Shown here: positions 35,576 through 44,842 of the stretch, piece by piece
Position numbering within the stretch: the stretch's first letter is position 1
How the letters are laid out: each line of letters opens with the position of its first letter
Origin: Pseudomonas sp. CC120222-01a
GTDB lineage: Bacteria > Pseudomonadota > Gammaproteobacteria > Pseudomonadales > Pseudomonadaceae
NCBI RefSeq assembly: GCF_003097235.1
Contig: NZ_QEQQ01000016.1
Coordinates: 62,001 to 126,000, forward strand
Direction: 5' to 3'
DNA: 64,000 bases
The notes under the pieces: generated by a model
Seen by the model: only the letters and a program-made list of their open reading frames with translations
What the model was told of the DNA's origin: nothing
Databases searched by the model: none
Position numbers and translations under genes: made by a program

Positions 35576-37302
35576 ACATCGCCATTGTCACCGCTTGCCC
35601 CAACGGGCAGGTGTCCAGCGTGCTCAGCGCCCGCCTGCTGGCGGCCGCCGCCCAACGCCGCGGCTGGAGCACCAGTGTCGAGGTACAGGATGCCGAACAT
35701 CCAGAGCGCCAGCTGACGCCTGCGCAGATCGCCGAGGCCGATTGGGTGCTGGTGGTCGCCACCGGGCCAGTGGACCTTGCCCGCTTCGCCGGCAAGCGCC
35801 TGTACCAGAGCACCCCGGCGCAGGCCCTGGCCGACCGTGAGGGCTTCCTCGACGAGGCCGCGGGCAAGGCCGAAGTGCTGGCTGCCCAACCGGTCAGCGC
35901 GGTGCCTTCAGCGGCTGTACGGATTGTCGCGGTCACCGCCTGCCCGACGGGCGTGGCACATACCTTCATGGCGGCCGAAGCCCTGCAACAGGCGGCGCAA
36001 CAGCTGGATTACCAGCTCGCCGTCGAGACCCAGGGCTCGGTCGGTGCGCGCAACCCGCTGTCGGCCCAGGCCATCGCCGATGCCGATGTGGTGCTGCTGG
36101 CCGCTGACATCGAGGTGCCAACGGCACGCTTTGCCGGCAAGCGTATCCACCGTTGCGGCACCGGTATTGCCCTCAAGCAGGCGCGTGCGACCCTGGAAAA
36201 GGCCCTGGCCGAGGCCAAGGTTGAAAGTGCCGCGGATGCTGCATCGGCGGCACCTGCCAAGGCTGAGAAAACCGGCGTCTACAAGCATTTGCTGACCGGT
36301 GTTTCGTTCATGCTGCCGATGGTGGTGGCTGGCGGCTTGCTGATTGCCCTGTCGTTCGTCTTCGGCATTGAAGCCTACAAGGAGCCGGGCACCTTGCCCG
36401 CTGCGCTGATGCAGATCGGCGGCGAGGCGGCATTCAAGCTGATGGTGCCGCTGCTCGCCGGTTACATCGCCTGGTCCATCGCCGACCGCCCGGGCCTGGC
36501 GCCGGGGATGATCGGCGGCCTGCTGGCCAGCACCTTGGGTGCCGGCTTCATTGGTGGCATCGTCGCCGGCTTTCTCGCCGGCTACAGCGCCAAGGCCATC
36601 GCCCGTTGGGCGCGCCTGCCGAGCAGCCTGGATGCACTCAAGCCGATCCTGATCATTCCGCTACTGGCCAGCCTGTTCACCGGCCTGGTGATGATCTACG
36701 TGGTCGGCCAACCGGTGGCGGCCATGCTCGAAGGGCTGACGCACTTCCTCGACAGCATGGGCACCACCAACGCCATCCTGCTTGGGCTGCTGCTGGGCGG
36801 GATGATGTGCGTGGACCTCGGCGGGCCGATCAACAAGGCCGCCTATGCCTTCTCGGTGGGGCTGCTGGCGTCCTCCAGCTATGCGCCGATGGCGGCGACC
36901 ATGGCCGCTGGCATGGTGCCGCCGATCGGCCTGGGCATCGCCACCTTCCTCGCCCGGCGCAAGTTCGCCCAGAGCGAGCGTGAGGCGGGCAAGGCGGCGC
37001 TGGCGCTGGGGTTGTGCTTCATTTCCGAAGGGGCGATCCCGTTCGCCGCCAAGGACCCGCTGCGGGTGATCCCGGCGAGCATTGCCGGTGGTGCCTTGAC
37101 CGGCGCGCTGTCGATGTACTTCGGCTGCAAGCTGATGGCGCCCCATGGCGGGCTGTTCGTGTTGCTGATCCCCAATGCGATCAACCATGCGCTGTTGTAT
37201 CTGCTGGCGATTGTCGCGGGGAGCCTGGTGACGGCAGTGGTGTATGCGGTGATCAAGAAGAGCGAGCGGGTGGAGTTGGCCGTTGCGCCTGTGAAAGGTT
37301 GA
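35572..37302 (+). CDS. fruA: Fructose PTS permease EIIB'BC
   Basis: ATG 35572 overlaps the fruK stop (ATGA). The 576-residue protein begins with two IIB-like domains: a first with Cys9 (VTACPNG), usually inactive, and the functional one with the phospho-Cys124 in VTACPTGVAHTF. From about residue 245 a IIC domain with eight or more membrane segments follows (SFMLPMVVAGGLLIALSF; DLGGPINKAAYAF). It imports fructose as fructose-1-phosphate using phosphate relayed from FruB. The end of the operon is followed by an inverted REP pair instead of a T-rich terminator. Confidence 0.96.
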   Translation: MNIAIVTACPNGQVSSVLSARLLAAAAQRRGWSTSVEVQDAEHPERQLTPAQIAEADWVLVVATGPVDLARFAGKRLYQSTPAQALADREGFLDEAAGKAEVLAAQPVSAVPSAAVRIVAVTACPTGVAHTFMAAEALQQAAQQLDYQLAVETQGSVGARNPLSAQAIADADVVLLAADIEVPTARFAGKRIHRCGTGIALKQARATLEKALAEAKVESAADAASAAPAKAEKTGVYKHLLTGVSFMLPMVVAGGLLIALSFVFGIEAYKEPGTLPAALMQIGGEAAFKLMVPLLAGYIAWSIADRPGLAPGMIGGLLASTLGAGFIGGIVAGFLAGYSAKAIARWARLPSSLDALKPILIIPLLASLFTGLVMIYVVGQPVAAMLEGLTHFLDSMGTTNAILLGLLLGGMMCVDLGGPINKAAYAFSVGLLASSSYAPMAATMAAGMVPPIGLGIATFLARRKFAQSEREAGKAALALGLCFISEGAIPFAAKDPLRVIPASIAGGALTGALSMYFGCKLMAPHGGLFVLLIPNAINHALLYLLAIVAGSLVTAVVYAVIKKSERVELAVAPVKG

Positions 37303-37328
37303 AGCCTTCTGTTGGCATTGCCGGCCCT

Positions 37329-37409
37329 TTCGCGGGCAAGCCCGCTCCCACAGAATTTGTGCTGACCTGAGAGTCACACGATCCCTGTGGGAGCGGGCTT
37401 GCCCGCGAA
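37329..37409. repeat. Perfect inverted REP pair after fruA
   Basis: A 25-nt sequence beginning TTCGCGGGCAAGCC (37329-37353) is repeated exactly in inverse orientation at 37385-37409, with a 31-nt spacer. It lies between fruA and the convergent DUF3820 gene and probably defines the fru mRNA 3' end. Confidence 0.85.
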
Positions 37410-37413
37410 GAGG

Positions 37414-37635
37414 TCAACGCCGATGCTTCTGCCGCAACGGCACCAGCAGATCGGCCAGGCCGTTGTGGTCAACCTCGTGCATCAAGGCCAGCAACCCTCC
37501 CAGCTCCCCCGCCGGAAACCCCTTGCGCGCGAACCAGGCCAGGTAATCCCCCGGCAGGTCGGCAATGATCCGTCCCTGATACTTGCCAAAGGGCATGGTG
37601 CGGGTAACCAGCAGTTCGAGCATTTCCGGTTTCAT
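37414..37635 (-). CDS. DUF3820 family protein
   Basis: From ATG at 37633-37635 the product has 73 residues (MKPEMLELLVT). The conserved core TMPFGKYQGRIIADLPGDYL and the W/F-rich helix after it are those of the DUF3820 family, small proteins of unknown function related to the exonuclease-associated putative quorum-sensing-regulated factors. The ribosome-binding site is weak. The open frame extends to 37713, but that extension has no family resemblance. It stands alone, convergent with fruA. Confidence 0.75.
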   Translation of the reverse strand: MKPEMLELLVTRTMPFGKYQGRIIADLPGDYLAWFARKGFPAGELGGLLALMHEVDHNGLADLLVPLRQKHRR

Positions 37636-37836
37636 CGACGAAGCCTGGCAGTGAATGAGCGCCGACCATACTGCAATCTGCACGAGCGCCCAAGCGGCAA
37701 TCATGCATAACACCGTTTTCAGGCTATCTTCGTTATCTTTTAACTATATGATTTTAAAGGCTTTATTTTCAGTTCACGGCTTGGCATGAAGCCTGCTCCG
37801 GTACAGGTGACTACCACCTGCCAAGGAGTTCGTGCC

Positions 37837-38313
37837 ATGAGCAACCCCAACAAAGACGTGATCGATGTGCTTAACGACCTGGTCGAGTACAGCAAGGATG
37901 GCGAAAAAGGCTTCAAGGCCTCGGCCGATGATGTGAAAAACCCTGAACTGAAGGCCTTCTTCGTCCAGCGCGCCGGTGAATGCGCCAATGCGGCAGCCGA
38001 GCTGCAGAGTGAAGTGCGTCGCCTGGGTGGCGACCCGGAAACCTCCACCAGCATCAGCGGCGACCTGCACCGTGGCTGGGTCAACCTGAAGTCGATGGTC
38101 ACCGGCAAGGACGAGGAAGCGGTGCTCAATGAAGTGGAGCGCGGCGAAGACCATGCCCTCAAGGCCTACAAGGAAGCACGCGAGAAACTGGTCAAGCTTG
38201 GCCGTATGGCCAGTGATCCGAGCTATGCGTTGGTAGAGAAACAACTGCAGGGCGTGCAGCGTAACCACGACCAGGTGAAAGCGCTGCGCAACGCCGCTCG
38301 CGCCCGTTCCTAG
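37837..38313 (+). CDS. DUF2383 (PA2169-like) ferritin-like four-helix protein
   Basis: ATG 37837 (MSNPNKDVIDVLN) has AAGGAG 8 nt upstream. The 158-residue protein is helical, with Glu and His residues spaced along the helices (NEVERGEDHALKAYKEA; QRAGECANAA), the pattern of the PA2169/DUF2383 four-helix bundle family. A metal-binding or stress role is suggested by the fold, but none is established. Its TAG stop lies in a CTAG palindrome that also provides the stop of the convergent diguanylate cyclase gene. Confidence 0.85.
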   Translation: MSNPNKDVIDVLNDLVEYSKDGEKGFKASADDVKNPELKAFFVQRAGECANAAAELQSEVRRLGGDPETSTSISGDLHRGWVNLKSMVTGKDEEAVLNEVERGEDHALKAYKEAREKLVKLGRMASDPSYALVEKQLQGVQRNHDQVKALRNAARARS

Positions 38314-39806
38314 TCCAGCGGCCCCTCGACCCGGTTGCGGCCATTGGCCTTGGCCCGGTAGAGCGCTTCGTCCGCGGCACCCAGCACTTGTGTGAGATCT
38401 TGCTGGGTGCCGGGGGTATAGACCCCGACGCCAATGCTCACCGTCACCGCGTGGTGATCGTCAGCAAAAGGCGCCAGTGATTCGACCTGTGCGCGGATGC
38501 GCTCAGCCAGTACCAACGCGCCGGCCAGCTCTGTCTCCGGCAACAGCACCTGAAACTCTTCGCCGCCATACCGTGCAGCCAGGTCGGCCGGGCGGCGAAT
38601 GCACAGTTGCAGCGTGCTGGCGACCTCACGCAACGCATGGTCACCCCCTGCGTGGCCATGGCGCTGGTTGAATGCCCTGAAGTGATCCACATCCACCATC
38701 AGTACTGCCAACGGCTTGCGGTTGCGCTGCGCGCGCGACCATTCCTGGCGCAGTACCTGGTCCAGCCGGCGGCGGTTGGCGAGGCCGGTCAGGCTGTCGG
38801 TGGCGGCCAGGGTCGCCAGGCCTCGTTCGGCTTCGTGGCGGCGGCGCAGTTCGCGGCCCAGCAGCAGGGTCAGCCAGAGAATCCCGATACACAGAACCCC
38901 GGTTGCGACGCTGACGACGATGGCGGTACGACGCCACGACTGGAAGACTTCCTCCGCCGAATGCACCACCAGCACGATCAAGGGAAGGTCGGCAACCCGG
39001 GCAAAGGTATAGATGCGCTGGGTGCCATACACGCTGGACTTGGCGGTGAAGCTGCCGCTGCGTTCTCCCAGGATGCGTTTGAAGTTGGGCCGGTCGCCGA
39101 AGTTGGTGCCGATCAGCGGATCCTTGTCCCGGGTTGGCTGGCGGGCGAGCAACTGGCCATCGGTATTGAGCAGGTTGATGCTGCTCTCATCACCGATGTC
39201 CAGGCGTTGGAACAGCTGATTGAAATAGGACAGGCGCAACGCGCCTGCGGCCAGCCCTGCAAATGAGCCGTCAACTGCAGAGATGCGCCGGCTGAAACTG
39301 ATGCACCAGTCGAGGTCGCCCAGCCTTGCCTTGAAGGGTGGGCTGATGAACAAGCCGAGGTGCGGGTTGTCGCGATGAGCCTGGAATGCCGGGGTGTCGG
39401 CGAAGTTGGCCTGGCGTGGTTTGATGCTGATCGAGTCACCGACCACATCGCCTTTGGCATTCAGCCAGAGGATGTCACCTCGCACCGGGGCGGCGAAGGT
39501 CTGATTGAACAGGATCTGCTGGCGCAGTTCGGGGGCAACCTTCAGTAGCTCCGGGTGGCGCACGGCCCAGATCAATCCGCGCAGGGACTGATCATAGAGT
39601 TCGACGTTGCGCAGGATATCGCTTTCGATCAACTGCACGATGTTGCTGGAGGAGCGCATGGCCGATTGCTCGACGTTCTCGCGCTCGCGGGCCAGCAGGT
39701 AGCTGACGATGGCCACGATGGCGAGCACGGCAAGGCAACTGCCCAGGTTGAGGATCAGCTCGGGGTGCGACCTGTAGAGTGCGAAACGCGGTGATCGAGT
39801 GGGCAT
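38310..39806 (-). CDS. Membrane diguanylate cyclase with periplasmic sensor
   Basis: From ATG at 39804-39806 (MPTRSPRFALYR) the protein has 498 residues; in-frame ATGs at 39848 and 39878 are alternatives with no better ribosome site. A membrane span at about 20-40 is followed by a periplasmic PDC/dCache-like sensor (about 45-285), a second span near 295-318 and a GGDEF domain. The catalytic motif is GGEEF, active in this family, preceded by an I-site RPAD five residues before it, so product inhibition by c-di-GMP is likely. It would raise c-di-GMP in response to an unknown periplasmic signal. Confidence 0.88.
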   Translation of the reverse strand: MPTRSPRFALYRSHPELILNLGSCLAVLAIVAIVSYLLARERENVEQSAMRSSSNIVQLIESDILRNVELYDQSLRGLIWAVRHPELLKVAPELRQQILFNQTFAAPVRGDILWLNAKGDVVGDSISIKPRQANFADTPAFQAHRDNPHLGLFISPPFKARLGDLDWCISFSRRISAVDGSFAGLAAGALRLSYFNQLFQRLDIGDESSINLLNTDGQLLARQPTRDKDPLIGTNFGDRPNFKRILGERSGSFTAKSSVYGTQRIYTFARVADLPLIVLVVHSAEEVFQSWRRTAIVVSVATGVLCIGILWLTLLLGRELRRRHEAERGLATLAATDSLTGLANRRRLDQVLRQEWSRAQRNRKPLAVLMVDVDHFRAFNQRHGHAGGDHALREVASTLQLCIRRPADLAARYGGEEFQVLLPETELAGALVLAERIRAQVESLAPFADDHHAVTVSIGVGVYTPGTQQDLTQVLGAADEALYRAKANGRNRVEGPLD

Positions 39807-39922
39807 GCGCGCTACTGCTGAGGCAGGGCCATTTGCGGCGGGCGACATTCTAGGGAAGTGCGGATTGTCGGACAACATTTGTCCGACGGAAATGCGTGTG
39901 AGGCTGTTTTACAGCCCAATAA

Positions 39923-39978
39923 CGACACAAGGCCCCTGTAGGAGCGGCCTTGTGTCGCGAAACGAGGGCAAAGCCCTC
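39923..39978. repeat. REP element and hairpin downstream of the oprD-like gene
   Basis: CGACACAAGGCC (39923-39934) and GGCCTTGTGTCG (39946-39957) form a perfect 12-bp palindrome. A second hairpin GAGGGC-AAA-GCCCTC is at 39964-39978. They lie 15-70 nt past the porin stop on its transcribed side and may end its mRNA. Confidence 0.7.
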
Positions 39979-39993
39979 GCCAGCGGTTTCAGG

Positions 39994-41328
39994 TCAGAAG
40001 ATGTTCAGTGGGTAATCGACGATCACCCGCACTTCATCGTTGTCGCTGTTGCTGTCGATCGAGGCATAGCCCTGGCTGCCACGGTGGGTGGCATAGCGCA
40101 GCTGCACCGCCAGATCCTTCAGGTCGCCTTCCTGGAACACATACTTCACGTCCAGGTCCCGCTCCCAGTGCATGGCGTTCTTGCCATCGGCGCGGTAGTA
40201 ATCGTAGTGGCTGGTGTCCTGGGTGGCCTTGGTCAGGTCCGCCTCACCGCGCGAGTACGACAGCGACGTGCTCAGGCCCGGGATGCCGATACCGGCGAAG
40301 TTGTAGTCGTACTGCAGCTTCCACGAACGCTCGTTCGGGGCGTTGAAGTCCGAGTACATGCGCGAGTTGTCCAGGTACACGCTGTCGCCCAGGTTGATGT
40401 AGTCGAACGGCGTGTTGCCGTTGACCCGCTGGTAGGCGGCGGTGACGCTGTGGTAACCGGCATTGACCGTGAAGTGCAGGCTGTAGGTGTTGTTGTCGAT
40501 CTTGCCCAGCAGCGCCTGGCCGGTGTCCTGGGTGTGGTAGAAGTGCACGCCCGGGTTCAGGCTGACCAGGTCGTTGACCACGTAGGTGTAGTCGAAGTCA
40601 GCGTAGTACTGGTTCCAGATGTCCTTCAGCTCAGCCGCGTACAGGTTGGTGGTGATGTTCTCGGTACCGCTCCACGACGCGCCCGCCCAGTTCAGGTGTT
40701 TGCTCTTGTCGTGCTCATCCAGCGAGCCGTAGTAGGTGTCGATACGACGGTGGCCGCTCTGGTTGTACGGGTGGGTGAAGCTGACCTGGCCGCCTTCGAG
40801 CAGCAGGCCGTCGACGCTGTGGTTGGTCAGGCTCACGCCGCGGAAGGTCTGCGGCAGCATGCGGGTTTCACCGCCAGCGATCACCGGGTTGGTGATGAAC
40901 AGGTCACCGGCTTTCAACTCGGTGTCGAATGCCTTGAGCTTGACCGCGGCACCGGCCGTGGAGAACGAGTGCGGGGCGGCGCCCAGCTCACCGTTGTCCT
41001 TGATGTGCTCGGGCAGGATGCTGGTGCCGGCATGGCCGCCACCGCCGTCAAGCTTCAGGCCCAGCATGGCATGGGCATCGAGGCCGAAGCCAACCACACC
41101 CGGGGTGTAGCCGGACTCGAAACGGGCGACCGCGCCCTGGCCCCACTCGCGGGTGTCGCGCACGCCAGCGTTATGGTTGTCGCGGTTGAAGTAGGCATTA
41201 CGGAAATGCAGGTTGAAGGACGAACCCTCGATGAAGCCATCAGCCTTGTCTTCATCTGCCTGGGCGGCGAAGGGGATCGTTGCAGTCAACGCAATGAACA
41301 GCGGGGTAAAACGAAACGCGGAAGGCAC
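39994..41328 (-). CDS. OprD-family outer-membrane porin
   Basis: A GTG start at 41326-41328 is chosen: AAGGAG lies 9 nt upstream and a good signal peptide (PSAFRFTPLFIALTATIPFA, cleavage after AQA) follows. The longer frame to 41430 has no signal features. The mature 420-residue barrel matches the OprD family (DGFIEGSSFNLHFRNAYFNR; FGFTHP-like VSFTHPYNQSG; the closing VIVDYPLNIF ending in Phe). OprD porins pass small carboxylates, amino acids or aromatic acids. The substrate is not predictable, and no neighbouring catabolic genes point to one. Confidence 0.9.
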   Translation of the reverse strand: MPSAFRFTPLFIALTATIPFAAQADEDKADGFIEGSSFNLHFRNAYFNRDNHNAGVRDTREWGQGAVARFESGYTPGVVGFGLDAHAMLGLKLDGGGGHAGTSILPEHIKDNGELGAAPHSFSTAGAAVKLKAFDTELKAGDLFITNPVIAGGETRMLPQTFRGVSLTNHSVDGLLLEGGQVSFTHPYNQSGHRRIDTYYGSLDEHDKSKHLNWAGASWSGTENITTNLYAAELKDIWNQYYADFDYTYVVNDLVSLNPGVHFYHTQDTGQALLGKIDNNTYSLHFTVNAGYHSVTAAYQRVNGNTPFDYINLGDSVYLDNSRMYSDFNAPNERSWKLQYDYNFAGIGIPGLSTSLSYSRGEADLTKATQDTSHYDYYRADGKNAMHWERDLDVKYVFQEGDLKDLAVQLRYATHRGSQGYASIDSNSDNDEVRVIVDYPLNIF

Positions 41329-41430
41329 CGGTACTAGCTCCTTTGGTCTGGCGGTGGGGCAGTTTTTATTTTTGAATGCGCATCTTTTTATAGGGGGTAC
41401 GTTACAGCGGGGCTGATAGTTAGAGCACAT

Positions 41431-41460
41431 AAAAAAAGCCGCTGATCGGCAGCGGCTTTA
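41431..41460 (-). terminator. Terminator of the small exported-protein gene
   Basis: AAAGCCGCTG / CAGCGGCTTT form a 10-bp stem with loop ATCGG. On the minus strand seven T follow (complement of 41431-41437). It stands between the small gene at 41534-41755 and the porin promoter. Confidence 0.8.
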
Positions 41461-41533
41461 AAAGGCTAACATATCGGCACCAACGGTGCCCATGGCGTAG
41501 CCAAGGGAAAACGGAAGCGGGTGCGACGCGCGA

Positions 41534-41755
41534 TCAGCTATCGGCATTGGCGTCGCTGGAAGCTTTCGAAGCTGTCTGTTCTGCGTCTTTGCCGGCATCG
41601 GCCTTGTGTGCCAGGGCTTCGCGGGAGTCTTGGTGAACAGCGGCAAGTTCTGCAGTACGCGCTACGAAAGCCGGGGATTCTTCGGCCATGGCCAGGGGCG
41701 ACAACAACAGGGACGACAGAACGAAAACGCTGGCAATACCCATACTGTTGGACAT
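41534..41755 (-). CDS. Small exported protein, 73 aa
   Basis: From ATG at 41753-41755 the protein starts MSNSMGIASVFVLSSLLLSP and LAMA, a clear signal peptide with cleavage before EES. The mature part of about 49 residues is rich in Ala, Asp, Glu and Lys and looks helical or disordered (HKADAGKDAEQTASKASS). An AAGG lies 10 nt upstream of the start, and a strong terminator follows. I recognise no family. Nine more codons upstream are possible but contain no signal features. Confidence 0.65.
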   Translation of the reverse strand: MSNSMGIASVFVLSSLLLSPLAMAEESPAFVARTAELAAVHQDSREALAHKADAGKDAEQTASKASSDANADS

Positions 41756-42052
41756 GTTTAAAACTACCTTCTTGCGGGGCAAGTGCTATGAGGACGGGGG
41801 TAAAGTTAGTCCCTTTAATGCCCTGGAAACAGCGTCTTTGGCGATAAGCACTGTTGCACAAAAGGTAATGATCGGTGGAAAAGCAATTGGACTTTAGCCT
41901 GAAAGGCCCGTGCTAGACAGCTTGTGCGGTCAATGCTGGAAGCAGCCTTGCATTGCGAAACTATCATTTTTGCCAGGTGACATGCGGTGCGTCAGGTCAG
42001 ATGCTTGTGGCATGGCTTCCGACCACTTCTCGAACCGCGAGGCAGGCACGAC

Positions 42053-44839
42053 ATGGCAGCGCGGTCGACCAGGCAAATGCGAGTACAGGCAGCTGCGCTG
42101 CATGCTGGTACGCCGACAGTCACCAGCCCTTTCCGTACATTGACGCTTTACCGTGCGGCGCGTACCCCAGGCGTTTCGCCGCGGCTGTTGATCGAACGTA
42201 CGGTCATGGATCCGTCAACCCGGGCAACCCGGATTTTCGGTGCGCGAGCCTTGCTCAACGAGGCCACCACAAACGCCGACGCGGTGACGGTCTCCAACCT
42301 TCAGGGCCGGCTTCTGTTGCTGCATACCGCAGACGGTGATGCCTCGCTGACGCTACAGGACAGTGCGGGGCGCGCGCTCTGGTCGCTCAATGCGCAGCAG
42401 ACAGCGACTGCAATGATCTACGAAGCAGGCTCGCTTGGTGGGCGGCCACAGTCGTTGACGGAGATGGCGAGCGGTGCCCCAGCCGTACGAGTGCGTGAAC
42501 GCTACCACCATGCCCCCGCAGGCTCAGCCCAGTGGAAGGCACGCAATCTCTGCGGAACCTTGCAGGAAACCTGCAACAACGCAGGCATCGACCGATTGCT
42601 CGGCCTGTCACTGACAGGCAAGCCACTGGCGTCCGAGCAATGCTTGCTGAAGGTCGAGATAGAACAACCTGACTGGTCTCGCACCACAGAAGAGGATGTC
42701 GAGGCGCCTCTGGAGGTCCTGAATCAGCTCGATGCTACCGGCGCGCTGCTGAGTACCACCCATGCCGCCGGTGTCACCACCTCTGAGGTATACGACATCA
42801 GCGGCGCGCGGGGGCAGACCCGGGTCAGTTACAGGAACAGTGGCAAGGTCGAGGAGGTCGCCATCTTGCGCGACGCTCGCTATGACGCGAATGAGAGATT
42901 GCTGCAGCAGACCGCCGGTAACGGCCTAGTAGACCGCTATGAATACGATTCTCGAAGCTTGCGTCTCAAGCGACACCTGACCGCTCGCCCGGAGGGACAT
43001 GATCTGGGCAGCCTGGTGATCAGTGACTCTCATTACGATCATGACCCTGCCGGCAATATCCTGAGCCTCGACGATCAGGGGGCGGACCCTGAGTGGCACA
43101 ACAACCTTGAAGCCACAGGGCTTCGGCAATACACCTACGACACGTTGAATCGCCTGGTCTTGGCAACGGGACGTGAGCGCGTAGCGGCTGCCCGCCATCA
43201 TCCATCGTCAGGTACCCAGGTGGATCCGAGCGCCGGGAGTGTCTGGGCGCCCTATACCGAAGAGTACTCCTATGATGACGGAGATAACCTCTATCTGATC
43301 CGACATAACGGTGGAACAGGTGGGCGCACGCGAGCGCTCGATGTGGCGCAGAGTAGCAATCGTGCCACTGTGAAGAGCGCTGGCATGACGCTTGATGAAG
43401 CGTTCCTGGCCGGCGGCCTTCAGAAACGGTTGGCCGATGGCCGCGCCTTGCACTGGCATGCGGACAACCAATTGAGAGCAGTGAGTCTGGTGAGTCGTGA
43501 GCAGGCCGAGGATGACAGTGAACGCTACCACTACCTTGATGGCGGTAAGCGAACACGCAAGATGCACTCGGTGGTTGTCGGTCGTGGCAGGCAGATCACA
43601 TTGACTACCTACACCCGCGCATTCGAAGTGCGCCAGCGTTTGATGGCCGGTGCAACCGAGCTTCAGCGTCATGTGGTCATCACGACAGTGGGCACTGCTC
43701 GTTTGGTGATGAACGAACTCAATGGCGACACACAACTGCGCTTCAGTTTCAGTGATCACCTGAACAGTTCGGGCGGTGAAGCGGATGCAGCTGGAAAAGT
43801 CATCGCCCGAGAGGAATATGCACCTTATGGCGGTACTGTGGGTGTCGATGAGCCCGCTATTGAAATCGACAACATGACGCAACGAACAATGCGCCATGCT
43901 GGCAAAGAGCGGGATGAAACAGGTTTGTATTACTACGGTTGGCGCTATTATCAACCGGAAACCGGGCGTTGGTTAAGCGCTGATCCGGGAGGCACGCGAG
44001 ATGGAATAAATCTGTTTCAAATGGCTAAGGGTTCACCTGTGAGGTTCCTCGATGCCGATGGCCAAGAGTCAGTTGATCCCGCTAAGCTTATTAAGCAGAC
44101 ACTGCCTGGCTATCCCGCTACCCCTGACACAATTGCTCGCCTGAGTGGGAGAACCCCGAATGATGATGTGATGGATGCTGAGATTGAGCATACTGTGCTC
44201 CTGAAAAAATATACAGTGCACTCCGGGTATCAAGAAGGGGTGAGGTTGTTGGGGTTTGTAAATGAGTTCAGGCCCCATGTGTGGATATTAAGGCATAATT
44301 TCAGTGACCCAGAGCAAAAAACGTATGCCTCTACCGTGGTGCTCGAACAGTATAGGTTAATTTCAAAAGCCAACGGGTTCTACGGGCAACTGCCAAGAAC
44401 GATATTACGCTGGGATGTTGTTAATGATGATGCAATTTCTGCGGCGAGGATCACACCAGAGGAATTGCTTAAGTCTCCCGAGCAAAGAAGACGAGTGATC
44501 ACCGAGCGCTTTTTGGACAGTCCTGGCAACGGGCGGCATACCCAGAGAATTGTCAATGCACTCGGTATGGATGTCACCAGTGTCAAGCTGCATTCAGTCA
44601 AGACGCGTGGAGAAAAAATATCAGTCATCGCAATTAACGTAAGACCCCAAGGTGCTCATTCGGAGGAAGCAAGTGCCGTCGATATAGCGTTGGAGAGAGC
44701 GCGTGCGCGCGCATCGCCAGAGTTACAGGCATTGGCTTTCGAAGAAATACCATGCAATGCGTTATTTCTTCAGCGACCGTTTGCGTCCGTTGCGTACGCA
44801 GGGGCAGAGAGCACAGAGAATGTAAAACAAACAATCTGA
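42053..44839 (+). CDS. TccC-like RHS-core toxin with variable C-terminal tip
   Basis: The 928-residue protein (start uncertain: ATG 42053, ATG 42077 or GTG 41987) begins with the Tc toxin C-component hallmark LHAGTPTVT. YD/RHS-type beta repeats follow (YEYDSRSLRLKR; YTYDTLNRLVLATG). The RHS core ends with GLYYYGWRYYQPETGRWLSA and DPGGTRDGINLFQM near residue 640, the self-cleavage region in related proteins. The last 255 residues form an AT-richer tip I cannot assign. In Tc complexes the C component encloses its own tip as an ADP-ribosyltransferase or other toxin. No TcA or TcB genes and no immunity gene are near, so it is an orphan; delivery could be by a Tc complex encoded elsewhere. Confidence 0.82.
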   Translation: MAARSTRQMRVQAAALHAGTPTVTSPFRTLTLYRAARTPGVSPRLLIERTVMDPSTRATRIFGARALLNEATTNADAVTVSNLQGRLLLLHTADGDASLTLQDSAGRALWSLNAQQTATAMIYEAGSLGGRPQSLTEMASGAPAVRVRERYHHAPAGSAQWKARNLCGTLQETCNNAGIDRLLGLSLTGKPLASEQCLLKVEIEQPDWSRTTEEDVEAPLEVLNQLDATGALLSTTHAAGVTTSEVYDISGARGQTRVSYRNSGKVEEVAILRDARYDANERLLQQTAGNGLVDRYEYDSRSLRLKRHLTARPEGHDLGSLVISDSHYDHDPAGNILSLDDQGADPEWHNNLEATGLRQYTYDTLNRLVLATGRERVAAARHHPSSGTQVDPSAGSVWAPYTEEYSYDDGDNLYLIRHNGGTGGRTRALDVAQSSNRATVKSAGMTLDEAFLAGGLQKRLADGRALHWHADNQLRAVSLVSREQAEDDSERYHYLDGGKRTRKMHSVVVGRGRQITLTTYTRAFEVRQRLMAGATELQRHVVITTVGTARLVMNELNGDTQLRFSFSDHLNSSGGEADAAGKVIAREEYAPYGGTVGVDEPAIEIDNMTQRTMRHAGKERDETGLYYYGWRYYQPETGRWLSADPGGTRDGINLFQMAKGSPVRFLDADGQESVDPAKLIKQTLPGYPATPDTIARLSGRTPNDDVMDAEIEHTVLLKKYTVHSGYQEGVRLLGFVNEFRPHVWILRHNFSDPEQKTYASTVVLEQYRLISKANGFYGQLPRTILRWDVVNDDAISAARITPEELLKSPEQRRRVITERFLDSPGNGRHTQRIVNALGMDVTSVKLHSVKTRGEKISVIAINVRPQGAHSEEASAVDIALERARARASPELQALAFEEIPCNALFLQRPFASVAYAGAESTENVKQTI

Positions 44840-44842
44840 GCT

